A stretch of DNA of 64,000 nt, from NCBI RefSeq assembly GCF_000566685.1, contig NZ_AZQN01000009.1, forward strand, positions 62,001 to 126,000, read 5' to 3'. Source of the stretch: Dyadobacter tibetensis Y620-1. GTDB lineage: Bacteria > Bacteroidota > Bacteroidia > Cytophagales > Spirosomataceae. The position numbers and the translations under genes are program-made. The notes beneath the pieces are model-generated. The model had not been told where the DNA came from. It searched no databases and saw only the letters and a program-made list of their open reading frames with translations. Positions 7,675 through 16,603 of this stretch are shown here, in pieces (position 1 is the first letter of the stretch; each line of letters opens with the position of its first letter).

Positions 7675-9105
7675 TTAGTACAAGACCCACGTATCCTTTC
7701 CTCCCCCTCCTTGTGATGAGTTCACCACTAGCGAACCCTTGGTCAGGGCCACACGGGTAAGTCCCCCCGGGATTACACTAATATTATCGCCATACAAAAT
7801 ATATGGACGCAAATCCACATGTCTGCCCTCGGCATGCCCATCGATCATACAAGGCACCCTAGAAAGGGAAATGGTGGGTTGAGCAATGTAGTTTCTAGGA
7901 TTATTTTTTATCTTTTCCCTAAACAGATTATGCTCCTCCGTTGACGCTTTCGGCCCGATTAACATGCCATAGCCTCCCGCTTCATTTGCTTCTTTTACCA
8001 CCAGCTGGTCAATATTTTCAAGAACGTAGTTAAGATCATCCTGTTCTCCACAAATGAATGTTTCCACATTCGGAATAATTGCCTCTTCTCCAAGATAATA
8101 CTTGATTATTCTGGGGACATAAGCGTACACCACCTTATCATCTGCAACTCCCGTGCCAGGCGCATTTGCCAAAGCCACTCTCCCCTTTTTATAAACTTCA
8201 AATATACCTGGGATACCGATTAAGGAGTCAGGATTGAAGGCATTTTTATCGAGAAAGGTATCGTCGATCCGTCGATATATTACATCCACAATCTGTAAGC
8301 CTTTCGTTGTTTTCATTTTTACATATCCGTCAGAAACGACCAGGTCCCGGGCATCAACGAGTTCTACACCCATTTGTTGGGCCAGATAAGAATGTTCGAA
8401 ATAGGCCGAATTGTATATACCCGGAGTCAGTACTGCTATTGTGGGGTTTGGGCGATCGGCTAAACTTTGCAACATTTGCAAAAGCCGTGTCGCATAGTCA
8501 GATACGGGTCTGACCCCAGTACGCGCAAGTACATCAGGGAATATCTGCTTGGAAAGCTCTCTGTTTTCCAGCATATAAGAAACCCCCGATGGGCAGCGCA
8601 AATTATCTTCCAGTACCATAAAGGTGCCATCGTTACCCTTAATCAGATCGGTACCGGTAATGTGACACCAGATTCCTTTTGGGGGCTTCAGCCCGACACA
8701 GGGCTTGAGAAAACACTTACTGGACTCAATTAAATCGCGAGGTACTATCCCGTCGTTAAGAATATTTTGGTCATTATAAACGTCATGGATAAACATATTC
8801 AGCGCTTTAATTCGCTGTTTGAGTCCTTTCTCTAGCCACTGCCACTCTGCATTAGCCAAAATACGCGGGATGATATCGATGGGCATAATGCGTTCGGTTC
8901 CCTCCCCTTCCGAATATACATTGAAGGTAATGCCCATAGACAAGAGCGCACGCTCAGTAGCCAGATGGCGGTTCGACAAATCTTCATGAGAAAGACTTTC
9001 GAACTTTTGCTTCAGATGTTCATAGCCTGGCCGGATGGCACCAGTTTCTGAAAACATTTCATCGTAAAAGCTGTCGGTATTATAGTCGCTAAATGAAAAA
9101 TTCAT
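7675..9105 (-). CDS. Circularly permuted type 2 ATP-grasp protein (DUF404/DUF407)
   Basis: The protein matches the circularly permuted ATP-grasp family associated with peptide-ligase-like gene sets: RHLATERALLSMGITFNVY, LIKGNDGTFMVLEDNLRCPSG, VDVIYRRIDDTFLD and a C-terminal GGLTRVAL followed by a glycine-rich tail with GGGGKDTWVL. I start it at ATG 9105 (476 residues); the frame runs to 9177, but a -7 promoter box sits 6 nt upstream of ATG 9105. Known relatives are usually next to alpha-E (DUF403) and transglutaminase genes; neither is here, the partner being an esterase-like protein. The substrate is unknown. Confidence 0.92.
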   Translation of the reverse strand: MNFSFSDYNTDSFYDEMFSETGAIRPGYEHLKQKFESLSHEDLSNRHLATERALLSMGITFNVYSEGEGTERIMPIDIIPRILANAEWQWLEKGLKQRIKALNMFIHDVYNDQNILNDGIVPRDLIESSKCFLKPCVGLKPPKGIWCHITGTDLIKGNDGTFMVLEDNLRCPSGVSYMLENRELSKQIFPDVLARTGVRPVSDYATRLLQMLQSLADRPNPTIAVLTPGIYNSAYFEHSYLAQQMGVELVDARDLVVSDGYVKMKTTKGLQIVDVIYRRIDDTFLDKNAFNPDSLIGIPGIFEVYKKGRVALANAPGTGVADDKVVYAYVPRIIKYYLGEEAIIPNVETFICGEQDDLNYVLENIDQLVVKEANEAGGYGMLIGPKASTEEHNLFREKIKNNPRNYIAQPTISLSRVPCMIDGHAEGRHVDLRPYILYGDNISVIPGGLTRVALTKGSLVVNSSQGGGGKDTWVLY

Positions 9106-9111
9106 ACTATA

Positions 9112-9119
9112 CAAAATTA
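9112..9119 (-). promoter_or_regulatory. -7 promoter box just upstream of the ATP-grasp gene
   Basis: CAAAATTA reads TAATTTTG on the minus strand and ends 6 nt before ATG 9105, so the transcript would be nearly leaderless. The -33 element is weak (TTA at 16 nt). Confidence 0.45.
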
Positions 9120-9424
9120 TTTTAATTATTAAGCTTAAACCTACAGAACAATATATGGCCAAAGTTTCGGAATACAAAATAAATTTACAGAACCCTGTAA
9201 AGACATTATTAATCCTATATAATATATAACAAAATTTAGCAAATAAAAAGTAGCTAGAATATTTAACAGGATCTCATTCCTTACAAACATCCTGAATAGG
9301 GGGAATCGATAAAATTTCCGTTTATTACCATGCTAATTTTGAAGGTATTTGTTATTTTCGCAATTAAAATATAAAAGATAGCAATATCATCATCGATTTA
9401 TTAACGACTTTTACAACAAGCCCC
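9120..9424. other. Intergenic region, no gene seen
   Basis: About 300 nt of A/T-rich sequence between the divergent ATP-grasp gene and the small membrane protein gene. TATTTTCG at 9353-9360 resembles a plus-strand -7 box (TAnnTTTG with one mismatch) but has no TTG partner. No hairpin or open frame stands out. Confidence 0.4.
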
Positions 9425-9586
9425 ATGAAATTACCTAGTTTCGCATATATCTTAACTTTTCTAATTCTGTTCCTTGTCCTAGTCGTATTTGCAGATACTT
9501 TTCTGTTTGTCCTAGGCACAATAGGGTTAATTGTAACTTTCGCAGCTCATTACAGAGAGGATGCACATGCTGCAGGGCATCACTGA
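9425..9586 (+). CDS. Small hydrophobic membrane protein (53 residues)
   Basis: An ATG at 9425 opens a 53-codon frame ending TGA at 9586. The product starts MKLPSFAYILTFLILFLVLV, continues with a second hydrophobic stretch FLFVLGTIGLIVTFAA, and ends in a charged, histidine-rich tail HYREDAHAAGHH. Two membrane helices with a short cytosolic or periplasmic tail are likely. I do not recognise a family. Support comes from the clean hydrophobic pattern and its fit in an otherwise empty gap; there is no homology evidence. Confidence 0.55.
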   Translation: MKLPSFAYILTFLILFLVLVVFADTFLFVLGTIGLIVTFAAHYREDAHAAGHH

Positions 9587-9608
9587 TACTGTGTCCTATT
9601 AAGATATA

Positions 9609-10838
9609 TTAATCGGCCAGACTGGATAGGGATTCAATAAATTCCCATTCGAGCTGGCCGTTTTGTGCATTCAACACCCATTGCTCTTTAGCTACTAACT
9701 TATCATCTAAGTCGATGTATTGGGCCTCAAGTTGAGAACCTTGCAGGTTCAATAATACAAAGCCATTATAGCCTAGTCGGTGGCGCTTCACTACCGTTCG
9801 CACCCGGGTATCGTAGAATTGTATTTTCTCCCTTTCCGCCTCTTTGCCAGGCCATTCGATCTCTACTGGCATACCTCCATGACCAATACAGCGTCCATAG
9901 ACTTCCGGGCCATTTTCTTGCTGGGTCTTATTATAGATAACCAACCGATGATCGTGCCCCCAAAACCAAATCAGCGGCCGGGCAGCATCACCCATCAATT
10001 CCTTAATTTGTTGGGCCGGTACAGGGTAAGCCTCCCTGAATGCGCTAAAGTATGGATGGTGGCTCAAAAGGACAATTCCCCGCCGGTCGGAAGCATCTCC
10101 TATACGCACTACATCTCTCAACCAATCTATCTGTTCCTTTCGCAAGTGGCAGTCTGGAGGTCTGATGATCTCAACGAAGGGGCGCTCAACGGAGGTATAG
10201 CCCGTGTCCAGACCTATGATACGCCAATACTGGTTTTCCAGACAGAAAAACCCGGCTTTTTGCGTATGCTTTACTTTTCCATCAGAAGCATACATCGCAG
10301 GCAATAGATGGCGAAAATAGGCCTTGCCATTGGAATACATCTCGTGATTACCAGGCAAAGCTAAACTTCCCGAACCCCCATAATACCAGGATGCATAGGG
10401 CGCTGTAAAATTTTCATACACCTCCTTCTCCGTCCCCACAAAATACACATCACCCAGGTGAATAGAATAATCGGGGCGTCGTTGGGCAACCAATTCAGCC
10501 ACCCTATCCGACTCAATTGTGTCACTGGCCCAATCAGAAAGAAGAGCCAAAGTTACCAGTTCCGTTTTTGGTAGGGCCGGCAAGAGTGGATAGCATCCAT
10601 TATCATCTCCTTTTGGATAACAAAGATAGGGGTGCCTTTGCCCGAATCGGCTGCGTAAATAATGCCAGGCAAAGCCGATAACATTAGTCTTAAAAAATTC
10701 TGATAATTTTCGGGTTACCGTACTCTCTTCTGAGGTTTTGCGGTCATAAATTTTTTGCTGGGCCTTTGCATGGTTTTCTACCTGATTGTGCCCTAGATCC
10801 AAATATGTTTCAACCTTCTCCTTAGCGTTTTTTTTCAT
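9609..10838 (-). CDS. Calcineurin-like metallophosphoesterase
   Basis: The 409-residue protein carries the metallophosphoesterase blocks in order: HLGDVYFVG (metal-binding GD), LPGNHEMYSNG (GNHE), LLSHHPYFSAF (second-metal histidines) and FWGHDHRLVIY (GHxH). The usual first block D-x-H is read as YSIHLGDVY. No signal peptide is evident, so it should be cytosolic. An N-terminal extension of about 80 residues and a C-terminal extension frame the domain. The substrate cannot be predicted: family members hydrolyse phosphomonoesters, diesters or nucleotides. It converges with the small membrane protein gene. Confidence 0.88.
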   Translation of the reverse strand: MKKNAKEKVETYLDLGHNQVENHAKAQQKIYDRKTSEESTVTRKLSEFFKTNVIGFAWHYLRSRFGQRHPYLCYPKGDDNGCYPLLPALPKTELVTLALLSDWASDTIESDRVAELVAQRRPDYSIHLGDVYFVGTEKEVYENFTAPYASWYYGGSGSLALPGNHEMYSNGKAYFRHLLPAMYASDGKVKHTQKAGFFCLENQYWRIIGLDTGYTSVERPFVEIIRPPDCHLRKEQIDWLRDVVRIGDASDRRGIVLLSHHPYFSAFREAYPVPAQQIKELMGDAARPLIWFWGHDHRLVIYNKTQQENGPEVYGRCIGHGGMPVEIEWPGKEAEREKIQFYDTRVRTVVKRHRLGYNGFVLLNLQGSQLEAQYIDLDDKLVAKEQWVLNAQNGQLEWEFIESLSSLAD

Positions 10839-10981
10839 AAAAGTTTTTATAATAAACAGAATCTACGACAGGTATCTACTCTTGTGAGGAATATACAGCT
10901 TTGTCTTTAATTCAACCATAGAACCTATTTTTTGACCCAGTTTTTCTGTAAATTAGCCTACCACACTAAAATCAAACCATC

Positions 10982-11497
10982 ATGAAAAGTATAACCCTTA
11001 TTTTACTTGCTGTGCTTTGGACTGGAACAAATATGGCCCAAAGTACTAAAGAGGCCCAAATAGCGAATTGGGAAAGAGCCAAAGCCTATACCATGGAATA
11101 CCTTCAAGCTATGCCGGAGGCGGGTTATGCGCTTAAACCGACTCCAGAAATAAGGTCTTTTGGGGAACAAATGGCGCATCTGGCCGACGCAAACTATGCC
11201 TTCGCTTCTGGCGCTTCAGGTATGCAAAACCCTTCAAAAACCTCTTTAGAGAAGCAGGGGGAACTCTCAAAGGCTGCCTTAACCCAAAGCGTAGCAGAAA
11301 GTTATGACTTTGTATTAAAGGCTATTGAAAGTATGAATGATGCCGATTTTGACAAAAGCATCAAGTTGTTCGGAATGGATATTAATGCTGGATCGGCACT
11401 GGATAAGGCCTTCGAGCATCAGTCTCATCACCGTGGACAGTGTACCGTATACTTACGCCTTAACGGCACAAAACCTCCGCAGGAGAAGTTATTTTAA
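10982..11497 (+). CDS. Secreted DinB-family protein
   Basis: The 171 residues start with a signal peptide (MKSITLILLAVLWTGTNMAQ) and continue with a DinB-like four-helix bundle. The metal-binding histidines of the fold are visible as QMAHLADANY and the C-terminal HQSHHRGQ. DinB/YfiT-type proteins bind a divalent metal and include thiol-dependent transferases; an exported form in the periplasm is frequent in Bacteroidota. The final stretch VYLRLNGTKPP is also typical. It stands alone, with a terminator immediately after it. Confidence 0.88.
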   Translation: MKSITLILLAVLWTGTNMAQSTKEAQIANWERAKAYTMEYLQAMPEAGYALKPTPEIRSFGEQMAHLADANYAFASGASGMQNPSKTSLEKQGELSKAALTQSVAESYDFVLKAIESMNDADFDKSIKLFGMDINAGSALDKAFEHQSHHRGQCTVYLRLNGTKPPQEKLF

Positions 11498-11507
11498 TAT
11501 TTAATAA

Positions 11508-11550
11508 GTGTCACGGGGGGGCAAATGTAAGTTACGCCCCCTCTTGACAC
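11508..11550. terminator. Bidirectional terminator between convergent genes
   Basis: GTGTCA (11508-11513) pairs perfectly with TGACAC (11545-11550), and the inner G-run pairs with the C-run of GCCCCCT. It lies between the DinB and glycosyltransferase stops. Confidence 0.7.
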
Positions 11551-11551
11551 A

Positions 11552-12538
11552 TTATTTGCTGGCCTTCTCTCGAAGTTGATATACTCCTATGGCCAAAAAG
11601 CTATAAAACTTCATTAAGAAAGGGGGTACGATATGATCTCTAATGATTTCCCGACGAACCTTGGAAGTAGGCTTTGCCAATTGAATATATTTGAGCGCAT
11701 ATTTAACCTTCGGCCAGTAGCGATCCTTATATTCTTTTGAAAAAAGCAATTTATAATAGTAAGTAGCAATATTTTTCTTCAAACGGTCATCAAAGCGGTA
11801 GTCCAATTCCTTATTAATATTGGAATACATCTGAATACGATTAAAAAGAAAGTCAGCACCATAATGATTATCGGCAAAGCTTGCCCCTCCTCTGTTCTTT
11901 CGGTAAACTGACATCACTTCGTCGATATAACCTATTGGCCCTCGCTTAGCGAACATAATATTTCTGGGAATATCTCCACTCGTGGATAAATTAGTCCATT
12001 CAGGATCTGGATGTTTAGCAAAATCCTCCCGTCTGAACATCACACTTGAAGTGGCTATAAAACACAGTTCATCTTCTCCAACCAGGTCATCTACATTAAA
12101 CTCGGATTTTTGAATCCAGTTGACCAGATGATTCGGAGCCGAAAAGTCGTCATATATTACTTCCGCATTATGAAAACAGGCTGAATAATGCGGATGGGCA
12201 TCGAGCAGCTCTACTTGCTTCTGTAATTTATGTGGGGAAGTGAGGTAGTCATCACCATCAAATTGGGCTATATATTCCCCTTTCGCAGCAGCAAAAGTGG
12301 CTAAGGCGTTAAATTTGCCATTGAGCCCTAAATTCCTGTCATGAAGCAGCAGTCTAATCTTATCAGGATGTCGCTGCTGATACGCTATCAAAACCTCTCT
12401 TGTATTATCCTGAGACAGATCGTCCCCTACAATAATTTCAAAATCAAATGTAGTCTCCTGCATCAGGATTGAATCCAGTGTTTTGGCAATAAATTTACCG
12501 TGGTTATAAGTAACTACACATACACTTACCTTTAACAT
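11552..12538 (-). CDS. Family 2 glycosyltransferase
   Basis: The 328-residue protein starts with the GT2 nucleotide-binding strand LKVSVCVVTYNHGKFIAKTL, followed by FEIIVGDDLSQDNT and the metal-binding AQFDGDDYL. These are the GT-A fold donor-site motifs. The family transfers sugars from nucleotide donors onto glycans or lipids. It lies outside the polysaccharide region at 17-28 kb and is monocistronic. Donor and acceptor are not predictable. Start ATG 12538 gives the standard N-terminus. Confidence 0.9.
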   Translation of the reverse strand: MLKVSVCVVTYNHGKFIAKTLDSILMQETTFDFEIIVGDDLSQDNTREVLIAYQQRHPDKIRLLLHDRNLGLNGKFNALATFAAAKGEYIAQFDGDDYLTSPHKLQKQVELLDAHPHYSACFHNAEVIYDDFSAPNHLVNWIQKSEFNVDDLVGEDELCFIATSSVMFRREDFAKHPDPEWTNLSTSGDIPRNIMFAKRGPIGYIDEVMSVYRKNRGGASFADNHYGADFLFNRIQMYSNINKELDYRFDDRLKKNIATYYYKLLFSKEYKDRYWPKVKYALKYIQLAKPTSKVRREIIRDHIVPPFLMKFYSFLAIGVYQLREKASK

Positions 12539-12649
12539 ATTTTATAATTCGATGGTATTTTTTTTATTAAAAAGTATCTCTTTTCAATAACCAGCATTAA
12601 TTTTGAGGTTGCTAGAAAAGGGAATACAACTTTTCAATATTTCGTGCTG

Positions 12650-12679
12650 CAAAGATACCGTATTTTAATAATTTGGCAG
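12650..12679 (-). promoter_or_regulatory. Probable promoter of the glycosyltransferase gene
   Basis: CAAAGATA (12650-12657) reads TATCTTTG on the minus strand, an exact -7 box. Nineteen nt away is CTG (complement of 12677-12679) in place of TTG. This predicts a leader of about 105 nt. Confidence 0.45.
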
Positions 12680-12777
12680 CTCCATTCCAAAGATCAACTT
12701 CGCTTTTCTGATGCCTGAAGTCAAGGTCTGCGATTGGAATAAATAAAATATCCCATCAAAAATTCTGAAAATATCAA

Positions 12778-13542
12778 ATGAGCCCACAGGAACGCCCCAT
12801 GTACCGAATTCCTAAAATTTTTCAGAATCAACCTGGGCTCATTGCGGCGGAGAGCACGCGGCATGGAGGTGTTAGCACCACTCCCTATAAGAGTCTGAAC
12901 CTGGGAGGGCAGGGCGCCGACACCACCGAAAATATAATTGAGAACAACCTTCGCTTTTTTGGGGCATTAGAAGTTCCATTCAAGCAGGTGGCCAAGACAC
13001 ACCAGGTACACGGAAATCTCGTACTTTCTGTTAATGAGCCAGGAAGATATGAAGGTTATGACGCTTTAATCACCAATTGTCCGGAGATTCAATTGGCAGT
13101 TACCATAGCCGATTGCACACCCATTCTCCTATACGATCCGGCAAGCCGGTCTGTAGCGGCCATTCATGCCGGATGGCGTGGCACAGTGGGCAATATAGCT
13201 CTTCATACTATTGAAAATATGAAACAGCTATTTGGAACCCAACCAGATACTTGTCTGGCTTATATTGGAACCTGTATAGACTTTGATTCTTTCGAAGTAG
13301 GCCCGGAAGTAGCGCAACATTTTGACTCTGCCTTCCAGAAACCTGCAGATATGGAGGGAAAGTTTCTTGTTGATTTGAAGGAAGCCAACCGGGCTCAATT
13401 GATGCAAGCCGGGCTTCATTCGTCCCATATTGAAATCTCCCCCTACTCCACAGCAAAGCATCTTTTCGACTATTTTAGCTATCGTTTCGAAAAGGGCCAA
13501 ACGGGCAGGATGTTGGCCACGATTGGTATGCGGACTTTGTAA
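12778..13542 (+). CDS. pgeF: Peptidoglycan editing factor PgeF (laccase-domain protein)
   Basis: The 254-residue protein has the YfiH/laccase-domain signature: LIAAESTRHGGVST, VAKTHQVHG, VTIADCTPILLYDP, VAAIHAGWRGTVGNI and a C-terminal YRFEKGQTGRMLATIG. The His and Cys of KTHQVHG, ADCTP and HAGWRG bind the metal. PgeF removes misincorporated amino acids (L-serine in place of L-alanine) from cell-wall precursors; the older polyphenol-oxidase label is less likely. An internal ATG at 12799 (MYRIPKIF) is an equally plausible start. The gene converges with the next one with only 3 nt between stops. Confidence 0.92.
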   Translation: MSPQERPMYRIPKIFQNQPGLIAAESTRHGGVSTTPYKSLNLGGQGADTTENIIENNLRFFGALEVPFKQVAKTHQVHGNLVLSVNEPGRYEGYDALITNCPEIQLAVTIADCTPILLYDPASRSVAAIHAGWRGTVGNIALHTIENMKQLFGTQPDTCLAYIGTCIDFDSFEVGPEVAQHFDSAFQKPADMEGKFLVDLKEANRAQLMQAGLHSSHIEISPYSTAKHLFDYFSYRFEKGQTGRMLATIGMRTL

Positions 13543-13545
13543 TCT

Positions 13546-15246
13546 CTAACGCCCCAAGACGAGCTTGCATTTGAAAGTCTGCCGATAGCCCGAAGCATTC
13601 CATACCTCAGAGACAATAAAATAGTAGCCGCCCGCCACTAGGTTACCCTGTTGATCGGTACCGTCCCAAACTAGGGTATCCTGACCACCTACCGAAAGGT
13701 TACTCGCTAAAATCTTGATTAATCTACCGTTTTGATTAAAAATTGAGACGTTTGCAAAATGACCTGGTCTCGTAAAACTAAAGCGTACCAGAGCAATATC
13801 ATCGATCCCATCGCCATTGGGGCTGAATCCCTCGGGTTCTACCACGACCAGGTCCAGGGCTTCGGCCAGATAACGCTGACTATTAGCGTAACCTGGCGTA
13901 CCAAATCCACTAGCACCGGAAGCAGACTGCCAGTTCCCGGGGGCGTTCGATGGTTTTTGTAGGTTTACTCTTTCCAGGGATACTCCCTTTTGTTTTGCCA
14001 GCAATGGATCATGCATAGACTGGGAATACAAGAGCCGATCTACAACTTTTCCCTGATCATTGAATAACACCACTCCTCCCGTATCGAGGGCATATGCAGG
14101 CAGCTGCGAAACATTCACATATCGCCTTCCCCCGACAAGGGGTTTTTCATCATAAGGATACTGCCGAAAAACCTTCAATCCATCGATACTGACGACCAGA
14201 TAACCATAGGGAGGTATCAATAATGGATGACTTGTAATTAGCTTTTCATTTTCATTCCTTCCATTTCTAACGTTCCCTAACTTCCATCCCGACAGATTAA
14301 CAAAATTGTTGGAATGATTGACCAGCTCCACATAATCGACTCCTTCAGCCAGAGAATTGAATAAAACCTCACTGATCAAGACCGCTCCTGAATCAACGAT
14401 GACCGGCAATCCCAGACGAATGCTGGTCTCTGGCATCAGGTTACCAGCACAATCGGAAACATTACGGATCCTGAATTCTTCACCGATGCCTATCTGCAAT
14501 TCCTTTGGCAGGCTAGCCTGCACAACTGAAAATTCAGGTCTTTGCAGGAGTATCGACCGTGCTGGCGATCCATCCATAACAAAAGAGCCATCAAATGATA
14601 GCTTTAGACTATCCAGCCTTTCGCTAAATACCATACGAACCGACTGCTGGTTGTAAAGGCCATAATATGCGAGCTGAGGCGATTGCCTATCGGAAAGCGA
14701 AACGACAATACTATTGATTTTTGAAGGAGTACCACCCAAAGGATCTACTGATGCCTGCCAATTCTCCCGATCAGTACAGGGGGCATGAATATCCTTAATT
14801 TCTAATGCATATCCACCCTGCCTCTTAGAAGGCTCCCACCAAGACGAAGAGTAGCTCACGGCGTATACCAGCTGATTTGTAGAAGAATATAATGCCAAGG
14901 AAGCCCCATCATTGGGAAGAGTCAGAGAAGACAATCCGCAAAGACGACCATAAGGAGTAAATAGAGACAAATTGTTTTTATGGCATAGTAGTATATAAGA
15001 ACCAGCCGGCAACAGTGTATCGGGGAGAAGGATTTGCGTCTGCCCTATGGTTAACTTCCAGTTTTTTAGAGAAAGATCCGTCGAGCCCGTATTCAGCAGT
15101 TCCAGGTATTCGGCATTAGGTAGTCCGACAGGAGGAGATGGATCGGACATTATCTCAGTGATAAGAATCTGCCCATAGTAGTTCTGAAAGGTCCGGCCTG
15201 GAACAGCCTGGAGAACTAGCCAATAAATTAGCAAAAGATGCGTCAT
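13546..15246 (-). CDS. Secreted lamin-tail-domain protein with CHU_C/FlgD-like C-terminus
   Basis: The 566-residue protein has a signal peptide followed by a lamin tail domain (ILITEIMSDPSPP and YLELLNTGSTDLSLKNWKLT) and a second copy near the middle (VLISEVLFNS, DYVELVNHSNNFVNLSGWKL). Between them lies an Ig-like region. The C-terminus has FSPNGDGIDD followed by an FlgD-like fold (LVWDGTDQQGNLVAGGYYF), a pattern found at the end of gliding-motility-associated, type IX-secreted proteins. It is probably surface exposed. Lamin tail domains in such proteins bind nucleic acids or the envelope; no enzymatic domain is seen. Confidence 0.85.
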   Translation of the reverse strand: MTHLLLIYWLVLQAVPGRTFQNYYGQILITEIMSDPSPPVGLPNAEYLELLNTGSTDLSLKNWKLTIGQTQILLPDTLLPAGSYILLCHKNNLSLFTPYGRLCGLSSLTLPNDGASLALYSSTNQLVYAVSYSSSWWEPSKRQGGYALEIKDIHAPCTDRENWQASVDPLGGTPSKINSIVVSLSDRQSPQLAYYGLYNQQSVRMVFSERLDSLKLSFDGSFVMDGSPARSILLQRPEFSVVQASLPKELQIGIGEEFRIRNVSDCAGNLMPETSIRLGLPVIVDSGAVLISEVLFNSLAEGVDYVELVNHSNNFVNLSGWKLGNVRNGRNENEKLITSHPLLIPPYGYLVVSIDGLKVFRQYPYDEKPLVGGRRYVNVSQLPAYALDTGGVVLFNDQGKVVDRLLYSQSMHDPLLAKQKGVSLERVNLQKPSNAPGNWQSASGASGFGTPGYANSQRYLAEALDLVVVEPEGFSPNGDGIDDIALVRFSFTRPGHFANVSIFNQNGRLIKILASNLSVGGQDTLVWDGTDQQGNLVAGGYYFIVSEVWNASGYRQTFKCKLVLGR

Positions 15247-15295
15247 ACCCTATAAGCTTTACGCCTAGCATACGCAGAAGTCCGCTAATAGGTAA

Positions 15296-15345
15296 CGAAA
15301 AACCAGATATAGTTTACTGAAAGAGCCAGTGAGCTATATCTGGTT
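15296..15345 (-). terminator. Terminator after the histone-H1-like gene
   Basis: AACCAGATATAG (15301-15312) and CTATATCTGGTT (15334-15345) are perfectly complementary, with a further inner ACTG/CAGT pair. On the minus strand five T follow. It lies just after the stop at 15355. Confidence 0.8.
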
Positions 15346-15354
15346 GTATCATAT

Positions 15355-15876
15355 TTATGCTTGTCCTTCCTGCGCCTGATCGACAGTGGGTTCAGCAGGT
15401 GCCTGAGTCTCGGTAGCAGGAGTTTCTACTGGCTTGCGCACCGTACGAGGACGACCCACCCGCTTTTTGGCTACGGTTGTAGAGGCAGAAGTCGATCTCG
15501 GAGCACGGGGCTTACGGGGAGCTCTAGGCTTGGGAGCTGCTGCTGGCTTATCAGCCGTAATGCCCGTTTCCTGAGTCTTGGTTTCAGGAGCGGTTTGGAC
15601 AGCCGGCGCTTTGTCCTTTACTGGCTGTTTGTCAGCTTTTTTTGCCTTTTCCTTTTTGGCTTTTACCTTTGACTTTACCGGCTTTACTTTTTTTTTTGAT
15701 TTGGATTCCTTCTTTTTAACCTCATCCTTCTCAAGCTTGGCCACCTTTTTAGCCAATTTTTCTGCGGCTTTTTCTACAGACTTTTTAATCTTTTTAGAAG
15801 AAGTAGTGGCAGCAGATATTTTTTCAGATATCGAAGAAGCAATTTCGCTGGATAGTTTTTTAATTTTGGATTTCAT
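15355..15876 (-). CDS. Lysine/alanine/proline-rich histone-H1-like protein
   Basis: From ATG 15876 the frame gives 173 residues (a longer frame to 15912 adds an unlikely cysteine-containing start). The first half is a lysine-alanine helix-forming tract (KKIKKSVEKAAEKLAKKVAK), the second half is rich in Lys-Pro-Ala-Arg with PKPRAPRKPRAPRS and VGRPRTVRKP, close to AT-hook cores (GRP). Such low-complexity basic tails resemble eukaryotic H1 and bacterial H1-like proteins that coat DNA. A nucleoid role is inferred from composition only. A strong terminator follows. Confidence 0.75.
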   Translation of the reverse strand: MKSKIKKLSSEIASSISEKISAATTSSKKIKKSVEKAAEKLAKKVAKLEKDEVKKKESKSKKKVKPVKSKVKAKKEKAKKADKQPVKDKAPAVQTAPETKTQETGITADKPAAAPKPRAPRKPRAPRSTSASTTVAKKRVGRPRTVRKPVETPATETQAPAEPTVDQAQEGQA

Positions 15877-15999
15877 AGGATTTTTATTGGTGAACGTACA
15901 CAAGATACACAACTAAAGCTTGCCGGAAAACTTGAGTCCTTAGTTTAACCCACAAATTCCCGTCATTATTTCCAATATACCAAATATCTTGTATTATAT

Positions 16000-16530
16000 T
16001 TATGTTATATTTTTTGAAACAAAACTCCACAAGACTATTCCTGCGCTAACTGAAACATTCAGAGAATGTTTGGTTCCAAATTGAGGAATTTCGAGACAAC
16101 CATCACAGAGATCCATGATCTCATCCCTAACTCCTTCGACTTCATTTCCAAAAATGAAGGCGTATCGGTCACCAGGCCTGGGGTCGAATTGCTCCAGGGA
16201 CAGACTGCCTTCTGCTTGTTCAATAGCGAATACGCGATATCCGGCATCCTTCAATTCCAAAATATATGGGGTAATATCGTTAATTTTTTCCCAATTTACG
16301 GCGTTTTCGGCCCCCAAGGCACTCCGGGTAATCTCGCGGTGAGGCGGATGCGGCGTATACCCACCCAGGATCAACTTCTCAGTACGAAAAGCATCACCAG
16401 TTCTAAAGAATGACCCCACATTGTTGAAACTGCGGATATTGTCTAATATTATCTGAAAAGGAAATTTAGTAACATCCTTAAAGTCCTCGACCGTAAGTCG
16501 ATTCATCTCCTCCACCATCAATTTCCGCAT
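16000..16530 (-). CDS. TrmH/SpoU-family RNA 2'-O-methyltransferase
   Basis: Starting at ATG 16530 the protein has 176 residues (the frame extends to 16614 without the family character). SPOUT knot motifs are clear: motif 1 LDNIRSFNNVGSFFRT, motif 2 FIFGNEVEGV and motif 3 IPQFGTKHSLNVSVSAGI. The family transfers a methyl group from S-adenosylmethionine to the 2'-OH of tRNA or rRNA. There is no N-terminal RNA-binding domain, as in the small TrmL/TrmH-like members. The exact target nucleotide is not predictable. Confidence 0.92.
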   Translation of the reverse strand: MRKLMVEEMNRLTVEDFKDVTKFPFQIILDNIRSFNNVGSFFRTGDAFRTEKLILGGYTPHPPHREITRSALGAENAVNWEKINDITPYILELKDAGYRVFAIEQAEGSLSLEQFDPRPGDRYAFIFGNEVEGVRDEIMDLCDGCLEIPQFGTKHSLNVSVSAGIVLWSFVSKNIT

Positions 16531-16603
16531 ATTAATAATATTTAAGCTAGTACTGCGATCAAGTATTTCCTTCCATATCAAAATGAAACGAAAGTATATA
16601 AAG

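Noticed and set aside
9353-9360. Promoter box TATTTTCG for the small membrane protein
   Set aside because: One mismatch in the -7 element and no TTG at 17-20 nt; not enough to call.
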